A stretch of 37,500 nt of DNA from assembly GCA_905221605.1 (NCBI GenBank), contig CAJNDS010002131.1:330001-367500 (forward strand), given 5' to 3'. A program made the translations under genes and the position numbers. This DNA comes from Symbiodinium natans. Lineage: Eukaryota; Sar; Dinophyceae; Suessiales; Symbiodiniaceae. The notes beneath the pieces are model-generated. The model made no database searches. It saw only the letters and a program-made list of their open reading frames with translations, and had not been told where the DNA came from. This document shows, piece after piece, positions 30,831 through 37,500 of the stretch (positions are counted from its first letter, which is position 1; every line of letters begins with the position of its first letter).

Positions 30831-30944
30831 AACCTCCTCCAACCCTGAGCTTCGCAACCTCCGATCCGATCCCAGGAGCCTGACAGCTGCCCGGCGCCCT
30901 CTGAGTGTGCTGCGCGCAATAGCCGCTGCCCTGAGGGGGTTTAG

Positions 30945-31275
30945 GGGTTTTTAAGGGTTTAGGGTTTAGGGTTTTTAGGGGTTTAGGGCTTTTAGGGTTT
31001 TTAGGGTTTAGGGTTTTTAGGGGCTTAGGGTTTTAGGGTTTTTAGGGTTTAGGGCTTAGGGGTTTAGGGCCTTTAGGGTTTTTAGGGTTTAGGTTTAGGG
31101 CTTAGGGGTCTAGGGCTTTAGGGTTTTTTAGGGTTTAGGTTTAGGGCTTAGGGGTCTAGGGCTTTAGGGTTTTTTAGGGTTTAGGTTTAGGTGTTAGAGC
31201 TTTAGGGTTTTTAAGCTTTAGGTTTAGGGCTTAGGGGTTTAGGGCTTTAGGGTTTAGGGTTAGGGTTAGGGATTT
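30945..31275 (+). repeat. TTTAGGG-derived array with longer units
   Basis: Irregular TTTAGGG, TTTTTAGGG and TTAGGGG units, with a 55-bp higher-order unit repeated about three times between 31070 and 31250. Confidence 0.85.
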
Positions 31276-31893
31276 CGACTCTGCTCGAGCAAGCCAGAGA
31301 TCCTAGCGAACTAACAAGCGACGTTGGCAAAGGGAGGGTTTAGTAGTTCCTGTTGAGTCACGCCTTGCCTCTCAGCACCTTCAGGTTTGCATAGAAGCGG
31401 GAGTTTCAAGGATTTGAACTCTTGCCGCACGCCGACAAAGCTAGCCAGTAGCTGCAGGGTTAACACAAATTTCCGAGGTCCGGATCCCAGCTCCAAAACC
31501 ACCCCGATCGTGCAATCCCAAAGATGCGAAGAAACGACACAAGTGTCTTCTTAGATCTTCCGCAACAAAAGCAGCCACAACTCAACACAAAGAAGCGGAG
31601 AAAAATGGCGGATCGCGGCTTGCAAAACTTGTAAGCATGGATCCAGGGATCGGTGCCGCCTCGGCGTGGCAGGACTTCAGACAGTAGCGCCGGCCCGCGG
31701 CGTCCAGCGATGCGCCTCAGCCGACTGCTTTTTTCAGGCCCTACGGTAGATTTCTGTGTGGTTCCCTGAGCTTCCGGAGGAGGTAAGCACCTTTTTTTGC
31801 ATCAGGCATCTGCAAAAAAATGCCGGCTGTTTGCCAAGGCCCAGGCAAGACCCTGAACCCTCGAAAAAAGCACATTCCTAAAGTCCCCCTTAG

Positions 31894-31945
31894 CTCCTGA
31901 ACTGCAAACAACACCGCCGCTCCTGAACTGCAAAGAACACCGCCG
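31894..31945. repeat. Tandem 26-bp duplication
   Basis: Two adjacent 26-bp copies starting CTCCTGAACTGCAAA differ at one base. The minus strand places a CTTTGCAG acceptor-like site in each copy, just downstream of the exon-like patch at 31953. Confidence 0.85.
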
Positions 31946-31952
31946 GGCACCC

Positions 31953-32047
31953 CTGCATGTTCGGAAGGACGGGCAGGTGCCGAGAAGGATGACCTCGGCC
32001 AGGGAGGCATTGGTCCTGCGCTTCTGGTCACCAACCGCCTCCCACAT
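31953..32047 (-). CDS. Coding-like exon, unknown product
   Basis: The frame reads MWEAVGDQKRRTNASLAEVI, LLGTCPSFRTC without stops, a balanced composition unlike the repeats around it. Boundaries are not secure. Two other minus-strand patches nearby may belong to the same gene: about 31712-31637 (SLDAAGRRYCLKSCHAEAAP) and 32301-32239, after a CTCAAG acceptor (ALMVTFETQVRQGSLASRW). I cannot splice them into one frame. No known domain. Confidence 0.35.
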
Positions 32048-32141
32048 ACCGTCAACGGTGCTTCTGAAAGGACATGGTGGCCTCGTCCCAAGGCGAAAGG
32101 ACCCTGCAAACCCCCCACGCCCGAAGTCCGACGACGACTGT

Positions 32142-32162
32142 GACTATAAGGGGGAACATCCT
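32142..32162. mobile_element. MITE-like element, family I, solo right end
   Basis: ACTATAAGGGGGAACATCC with no partner arm, abutting a CCCTAAA array on its right. Its left part appears lost or replaced. Confidence 0.6.
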
Positions 32163-32238
32163 AAACCCTAAACCCTAAACCCTAAACCCTAAACTCTCAA
32201 ACCCTGAACCTAAAGCCTACACCATCCCAATATATAGC

Positions 32239-32301
32239 AGAAAGCCAACGCGACGCCAAACTGCCCTGGCGCACCTGGGTCTCGAAGGTCACCATAAGAG
32301 C
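32239..32301 (-). CDS. Coding-like exon, unknown product
   Basis: After a CTCAAG|G acceptor the frame encodes ALMVTFETQVRQGSLASRWL. It is short, but bounded by an AG|G acceptor like the verified exons and placed between telomere-like tracts as they are. No partner exon could be joined with confidence. Confidence 0.3.
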
Positions 32302-32517
32302 CTTGAGGGAACTTCGGCTTCTGAGGGCATAAGAGGTTTAGGGTTTAGGGTTTAGGGTTTAGGGTTTAGGGTTTAGGTTTTAGGGTTTTGGGTTTAGGGC
32401 TTAGGTTTTAGGGTTTAGGGTTTAGGGTTTGCAGGGCAGGGTCCTACGCCCTAAACCCCAAAAAAGCGGCGACGGAGGCCACCGAAACTCCGAGGCCCAA
32501 TGAGCTGCACACGGCCT

Positions 32518-32670
32518 TCGGATAGTCTCACGCTTATTCTTAGGGGTTTAGGGGTTTAGGGGTTTAGGGGTTTAGGGGTTTAGGGTTTAGGGTTTAGGGT
32601 TTAGGGTTTAGGGTTTAGGGTTTAGGGTTTAGGGTTTAGGGTCGGATAGTCTCACGCTTATTCTTAGGGG
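32518..32670 (+). repeat. Telomere-like array bracketed by a perfect 29-bp direct repeat
   Basis: Positions 32518-32546 and 32642-32670 are identical over 29 bases (start TCGGATAGTCTCACG, end TTATTCTTAGGGG). Between them lie four TTTAGGGG units followed by about ten TTTAGGG units. The layout resembles an insertion with a target duplication, or a tandem duplication whose spacer became telomere-like. Confidence 0.95.
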
Positions 32671-33009
32671 GAAGGCTTGCGGTTCTAGGAAAGGCTGTAC
32701 CGCGTGAGGGATACGGGTTCCGGGCTCAGGGTTGACGAGATTATCCCAATTAACAGGTTCAGAGTTTGGGGTTCAGGGTTTCGGGTTTAGGGTTTAGGGT
32801 TTAGGGTTTAGGGACCCAGGCAGCCCTCCGAAGCCAACCCCAAACGCTACCGGATGAGTACGTCAGAGACCCCGAACTGGATGGGCTACCCCAAAACTAG
32901 TAGGTTGTTGGGGGAGAAAGAGGCGGCGAGCACTGAACCCTGAATGCGCGGGACTTTTTGTTCCTCGTGGTCTGAGTTTGTCGGCGCCTGGGGGTTATCC
33001 ATTCGGAGA

Positions 33010-33161
33010 GCCCGGGGTTCGATGAAGGAGCATCCATCGTGCAGAGGCTTGCACGGGCGCGGCAGGGGAGAAGCACGCCAGGACTCTCAATGCGAGGAGA
33101 GCTGTACGCAAGTGGAGAAGGTCTCGCTCAACCCCAAAAAAAGGAGCGTAAGAGAGCGTAA
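33010..33161 (+). CDS. Coding-like terminal exon, unknown product
   Basis: On the plus strand the frame reads GFDEGASIVQRLARARQGRS, TPGLSMRGELYASGEGLAQP and ends with a basic tail before TAA at 33159-33161. Charge distribution looks protein-like. The opposite strand also has an open frame, so strand is uncertain. Confidence 0.25.
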
Positions 33162-33513
33162 GCTGCAAAACGAGCCAAAACATGCCTCCTTTCAAGAATT
33201 CAAGGGTTTTGGGCTTGTCGTAAGGTTTTCAGGGCTCAAAGCTTAAAGGCGCAAGAAGGTGTTGCAGTTCAGGGTACCATGATTCTGCATGCCATAAAGC
33301 CTAGGCCCCAAAACCACGAACCCTAAACCGACGGGGGCCGTTGGGGCACCCCTCCCACCCCCAACCCCACCACTGGGGCTCACACACAACACTACTCTCT
33401 ACCTTGAGAGTGCCACTCCCTGCCATCCTTCAAAAAGGGTGCAACTGTGAGTCCGTCTCTTCATGAGGCCGTAGCACGGTTTGGAGTTCAGTTTCTCTTA
33501 GGGTGCAGAGTTT

Positions 33514-33570
33514 GGGATGTTCCCCCTCATACTAGTAGGGAGTATAATAGGGGGCACTGTAGTCCCTTTA
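33514..33570. mobile_element. MITE-like element, family I, truncated
   Basis: Left arm only (GGGATGTTCCCCCTCATACTA) followed by the start of the loop, then unrelated sequence. Confidence 0.6.
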
Positions 33571-33599
33571 TCAGAGTTGACAAAGTGTTTACGCAACAA

Positions 33600-33663
33600 A
33601 AATGTGTGTATTTATATATGTATGTATATATGCTTTTATATATGTATATGTATATGTATATAC

Positions 33664-33694
<31 letters not shown>

Positions 33695-33695
33695 C
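33600..33695. repeat. TA/TG microsatellite
   Basis: TATATGTATG runs pass into (TA)n and (TG)n, closely resembling the tract at 6539-6597. Confidence 0.85.
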
Positions 33696-34866
33696 ACATG
33701 GTTCGTACGGTCTGGCCGCGAGAAGTTCACGGGCCAGGACTCACGCGTCATCTCCTGCAAAGCACGCTTGGGGCCGCTGGCAACCGGTGGCCTGCAACTA
33801 AGGCCCCGGAGCCCTTCGAAACCTCGAAGCTTCCATCCACCGCCTAACACGAAACTCGCCCTGCGACGCTGAACTTGGCGTTCGGGCAACGATGTTTGAC
33901 CAGACTCCCTCATTCAGGTTGTACCCTAAACCCTAAGCCCTAAACCCTACACCCAAGTCGGAATCATGTGGGACATCCTTTGGGGGGTCACGGCCTTGCC
34001 TCGAAACTTTCAGAGCCCTAAACCCTAAACCTTTTTTGTCTTTTTTGAACCCGGGGCTTGCCCTAAACCCTAAACCCCAAACCCCAAACCCTAAACCCTA
34101 AACCCGAAACCCCCAAACGCTTCAAGGCGAGAAGTCCTCTTAGGCGTGCGCAAGTGAACAGTCCAGCACTATGCTGCTCAGCTCTCCCCCCGGGCTCTTG
34201 GGATTCAGACTTAAGGGTTGTAGGGTTTAGGGCATTTTGGGGGTTTGGAGGCTTGGGTGTGGGATTCTTATGGTTTAGGGTCTAGGGCTTAAGGTTTTTT
34301 CCCTCCTGCACAGCTGGGGCCACTTCGCAGGGTTGATGACGAGACGACGTTACTGGGCATACTCACTCGGGTTATCGGGTTTCGGGTTCGGTGTACCTCA
34401 TGAGTTTACCGATACTGCAAGAAAGGCACACAATACCTCAGAAGCTACGCCAGTGCCCTGTTGCCTTAGGGTCTCTCGGCTGCTTGAAGTGGAGTTTGTA
34501 GGTTTGGGGCTTGAGGCTTGAAGGCCTTTGGCCTCTCTGGGTTTAGGGTTTAGGGTTTGGGGTTTGGGCTTAGGGTTTAGGGTTTAGGGATTAGGGTTTA
34601 GGGTTCAGGGTTTAGGGTTTAGGTTTTAGGGCTTATCGTTTGAGGACTGTGGCGGAGCTGCCGTTTCAGGGAGACCTGGCAGGGTGAAACTGGCGTCGAA
34701 GCGAAAAGCGGGCTTGCCCGAAACTTCAGAAACAATCTGGGTTGCGGGCTCGGACTGCTTCTAGTTCATGGTTGGGATAAGAGGGCTCAGGGATAAGGGG
34801 TTAGGGTTTAGGGCTTTTTTGAGACTTCAGAAGCAATCTGGGCTGAAGGCTAAGACTGCTTGGGCG

Positions 34867-34975
34867 AATAGAAGGGCCTCAATAATAAGAATAGGGTTTT
34901 GGGGGGTTATTATTGTATACTTACAAAGGGATCATAAGAATACTATTATTAGCAAGTAATTCTTCCGACCCCTAT
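34867..34975. mobile_element. MITE-like AT-rich element, family V
   Basis: Imperfect inverted arms around a TATTATTGTATACTTAC core, ending AGTAATTCTTCCGACCCC. Probable relatives at about 9680-9770 and 15455-15560 share AAGTAATTCCTAAGG-type ends. Confidence 0.45.
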
Positions 34976-36039
34976 GTTGGGTGTAGGGGAGGGCTGGGGT
35001 TGAAGGGGAGGGAGCTGAGGCTTCAAATGCTCGGGGCCTAGAGGTAGCCTTGGGCATCTAACCATTTTTCTGGTCCTCAAAACCCTCAAACCCTAAACCC
35101 TGAACCCTGAACTCTAACCTCCAAACCCATTTTTTTTGGCAGCAGGCTTGTAGAAGTCCCCCCGCCCCCCCCCCCCCCCACCAAAAAAAAAAACTAAGCC
35201 CTAAACCCTATCCCCCACCCCCCTCAAGAAAAGGAAGCGTTTGTTCCCGGGAGTGCGTTTCGTGTCGGATCCCGAAATACGCCTGGGGTCAGTCACGTGA
35301 TTCCTGGAGAACTCAATTAAGGTACGCTAGGGTTCAGGTTTGGGGGCTTACGTCTAGGGTTTAGGTCTCGAGTTTAGGGTTTAGGGCTTAGCGTTTAGGG
35401 CTTCGGGTTTAGGGGTGTTGTAGGGTGTTACGGAAGCCCTAAACCTTAAACCCTACCATTCGTGCCAGTGTTGCTCGCCCCTATGAGCTCGCAGCCTTCT
35501 CTTCCGCGGTGCTCTACGTTTGGGGCTTTAAGGTTTAAGGTTTGGGGCTTTAAGGTTTAGGGTTTGGGGCTTTAAGGTTTGGGGTTTGGGGCTTTAAGGT
35601 TTAGGGTTTGGGGCTGCTTGCGGCTCTCGCGCGTAGGGGTTTCGGGTCATGCTGCCAACAGCTGAAGTTCCGTGCTGACCCAGCTCAAAACGGAGTCACT
35701 GCAACAAACAGGGCACGGCCGTCATGTATCTGGGGACACAGCACTGGATCTGGCAAGGCAATCCTTGGTCAACTACACTTCCACCATACCAAACCCTAGA
35801 CCCTATGAACCCAAACTCTGCAGCCCTGAGCACTCAACACTGGCTCCCGCCAGATCAGTTTCCCAAGATCGCAAGTTCTGCCCGAAGCAGAAACCTGCAT
35901 TGGAGGCCACTCAAGTATGCCCTAAATCCGTGAGACAGGGATTGGTGATTGGCACTAACCGCCGCAGGTGTGCGGGGTGCTTGCATTGCATTTCTAGGCC
36001 CCAACGCTTTCTCGGGTTCAGGTCTTCTTCTTGTGCCTT

Positions 36040-36140
36040 AGGGTTTAGGGTTTAGGGTTTAGGGTTTAGGGTTTAGGGTTTAGGGTTTAGGGTTTAGGGT
36101 TTAGGGTTTAGGGTTTAGGGTTTAGGGTTTAGGGTTTAAG
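36040..36140 (+). repeat. Perfect TTTAGGG array
   Basis: About 14 tandem units followed within 80 bp by a family II MITE-like palindrome. Confidence 0.95.
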
Positions 36141-36207
36141 GTTTGGGGTTGCGGCCCCTAAGTTAAGCCCTTCAACCCTTCAGGTTTTTGGGGGCTCCAG
36201 CTTCTTT

Positions 36208-36356
36208 ACTCGGAGGTTCATGGTACTTACTAATTACAACTGTACTGATAACCCTACTCATAATACCCCTAAAGGGCCTTACAGGGGTTATTCCACTTCT
36301 AAGTAGGGTTATAAGTACAGTTATAATTGGTTAGTAAGTACCATGAACCTTCAAGT
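36208..36356. mobile_element. MITE-like palindrome, family II (intact reference copy)
   Basis: Left arm GGAGGTTCATGGTACTTACT continues into AACTGTACTGATAACCCTAC; the right arm mirrors it, ending TAGTAAGTACCATGAACCTT. About 148 bp, palindromic, AT-richer than its surroundings, non-coding. Confidence 0.8.
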
Positions 36357-36564
36357 AGGAGGGACTGGCTCCTCGCCCTCGCTTTGTTTTTCACCCCGGA
36401 CTCCGGCCTGCAGGGCTACGAAACCGTAGAACCCCAAGAGGCAAGCTTCACTCCTTACCAAACCCTCTACCTGAACTCTACACCTAAATACTAAACACCC
36501 AAGCCCGCAAAATGCGTCTCGAGCTTAGCTTTGTTTCGGGCGTGGACTGACTGGGGAATTTGTT

Positions 36565-36666
36565 GGGATGTTCCCCCTTATACTAACATAACAGCCCTTA
36601 ATAGGCATCATAACAGGGCGTACGACAATCCCTCTGAAGGACTGTTAGCACAAGGGGGAGCATCCC
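36565..36666. mobile_element. MITE-like palindrome, family I
   Basis: About 102 bp with ends GGGATGTTCCCCCTTATACT and AGGGGGAGCATCCC and the shared internal motifs. Confidence 0.8.
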
Positions 36667-36784
36667 AAGTCCTAAACTCCAAAACACTAAAGCAACCCTA
36701 AAACCCTGAAAAACCTAAACCCGAAAATAGCCCGAAACCTGAAGCAACCCCAAGCTCTAAAACCCTGAAACAAGACCTAAATCC

Positions 36785-37110
36785 TAAACCCTAAACCCTA
36801 CACCCTCAACCCTCAACCCTAAACCCTAAACCCTAAACCCTAAACCCTAAACCGCAACAGAAAGGGAACAAGGGTCTACTCTGGCTCTTGACCAGGAACC
36901 CGAGCAGCGATTTCATTGTGGCGGGCGGCCAGGTGAAGCTCCGCAACCTTCGGCTCCTGGGGTTTAGGGTCTAGGGTTTAGGGTTTAGGGTATAGGGTTT
37001 AGGGGTTTAGGGTTTAGGGTTTAGGGTTTGGGGTTTAGGGTTTAGGTTTAGGGTTTAGGGCTGGGGGCTTAGGGTTTAGCGTTTAGGGTGTCCAGGGTTT
37101 AGGGGGTTTT
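36785..37110. repeat. CCCTAAA then TTTAGGG arrays flanking the 36.9-kb exon
   Basis: A CCCTAAA block (about 36785-36853) and a TTTAGGG block (36962-37110) lie on either side of the plus-strand beta-helix-like exon, pointing away from each other. Confidence 0.85.
36896..36961 (+). CDS. Beta-helix-like exon on the plus strand
   Basis: Between ACCAG| and GG|GTTTAGGG the frame reads NPSSDFIVAGGQVKLRNLRL, one strand-turn-strand rung like those of the minus-strand beta-helix gene. The donor GT is the first two bases of a telomere-type GTTTAGGG unit. Companion exons may lie beyond the right edge of the window. A single 66-nt exon is weak evidence. Confidence 0.4.
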
Positions 37111-37500
37111 GGGGGGCAGGACATTTTAGCATACGGGGCTTTACGCAGGGCGTAAGAAAGCCGACCACATCACTCCTGAGGGGGGCCAGAGTTGAAGAAG
37201 GCCAACTACACTGCAACCCCAGATGCGAAACCCGAAACCCCTAAACCCTATAAACCCCTAAACCCCTAAACCCTAAACCCTAAACTCTAAAACCTAAACC
37301 CTAAACCCCTAAATAAACTAATAAACCCCCTAAGCCCCCAATGAGACTATAGAGTCTGGCTGTTCCTGGCGTGACGGATCGGGTGGGGTGGGTGACGTTT
37401 GGCCTCTGCACCCACAAGACATCGTGGGGGGGGCTCTCTGCAAAAAGCTGCTTGTTCGGGTTTCGGGTTTCGGGTTTCGGGTTGAGGGTTGAGGGTTTAG

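Larger units (their letters stand above)
28390..30940. other. Region without a secure gene
   Basis: Contains scattered TTTAGGG/CCCTAAA units, a diverged family III element (29.41-29.55 kb), a family II relic, a family I MITE and the AAT microsatellite. Open frames here are short, biased or repeat-derived. A plus-strand basic frame at about 28780-28893 is not supported by splice signals. Confidence 0.6.
33700..36200. other. Region without a secure gene
   Basis: Telomere-like tracts at about 34015-34110 and 34540-34640, a poly-C/poly-A stretch at about 35162-35195, a block of TTTAAGG variants at 35520-35620, and a family V element. A 41-bp stretch at 34720-34760 is repeated at about 80 percent identity at 34821-34861. 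Weak coding-like patches at 33760-33900 (minus) and 35870-35990 (plus) could not be modelled. Confidence 0.6.

Noticed and set aside
1-37500. True chromosome end or subtelomere
   Set aside because: The arrays are many, short, in both orientations and spread between exons across the whole window. No terminal array is present. An interstitial origin fits better.
1-37500. tRNA, rRNA or small RNA genes
   Set aside because: I looked for tRNA-like cloverleaf cores and rRNA-like conserved stretches and saw none I could support by eye.

Overview
The window looks like nuclear DNA of a dinoflagellate. Three things point that way. First, the DNA is sprinkled from end to end with hundreds of copies of the telomere-type heptamer TTTAGGG/CCCTAAA, in both orientations. 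Second, the genes are broken into many tiny exons whose introns start with GT, GC or GA, end in AG, and are mostly followed by G. Third, the recognisable proteins (long PPR proteins with SACEK-type repeats, beta-helix surface proteins) are ones I associate with dinoflagellate genomes. Almost all long uninterrupted reading frames here are artefacts: repeat translations such as NPKPQTLNPKP or GFRVEGLGFRV, or shadows. The real genes had to be assembled exon by exon on the minus strand.

Layout. 1-1.5 kb: telomere-like tracts. 1.55-3.96 kb (minus): a decayed coding region with frameshifts and stops but no telomere-like introns; product not recognised. 4.1-7.0 kb: telomere-like tracts, an AT-rich island and a TA/TG microsatellite. 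7.0-18.4 kb (minus): a pentatricopeptide-repeat (PPR) gene of about 20 resolved exons, 17-127 nt each. When spliced, the conserved Trp of successive repeats is spaced by 35 residues across most junctions. Most of its introns consist of telomere-like repeats, palindromic MITE-like elements or microsatellites. 19.24-19.56 kb (minus): an acidic exon with a duplicated 20-residue motif, perhaps the 5' part of the PPR gene.

20.3-28.0 kb (minus; perhaps from 28.39 kb): a second multi-exon gene of about 25 exons, most with phase-consistent junctions. It encodes a candidate membrane protein: hydrophobic N-terminus, N-glycosylation-rich parallel beta-helix-like ectodomain, several transmembrane segments, a charged linker, and a C-terminal region whose order of motifs resembles a RelA/SpoT-type nucleotidyltransferase fold. 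The order suggests a surface receptor with a cytoplasmic alarmone-synthetase-like domain; that function is inference.

28.4-37.5 kb: mostly repeats (a long AAT-type microsatellite, telomere-like tracts, MITE-like palindromes) with a few short exon-like islands. One of them, a plus-strand exon at 36.9 kb, is beta-helix-like.

The most unusual signals are the telomere-like arrays themselves. They sit inside introns of phase-consistent genes, supply some splice donors, interrupt MITE copies, and in one case are bracketed by a perfect 29-bp direct repeat. Together this suggests that telomere-like DNA is mobile, or is used as repair filler, in this genome, and that it contributes introns.
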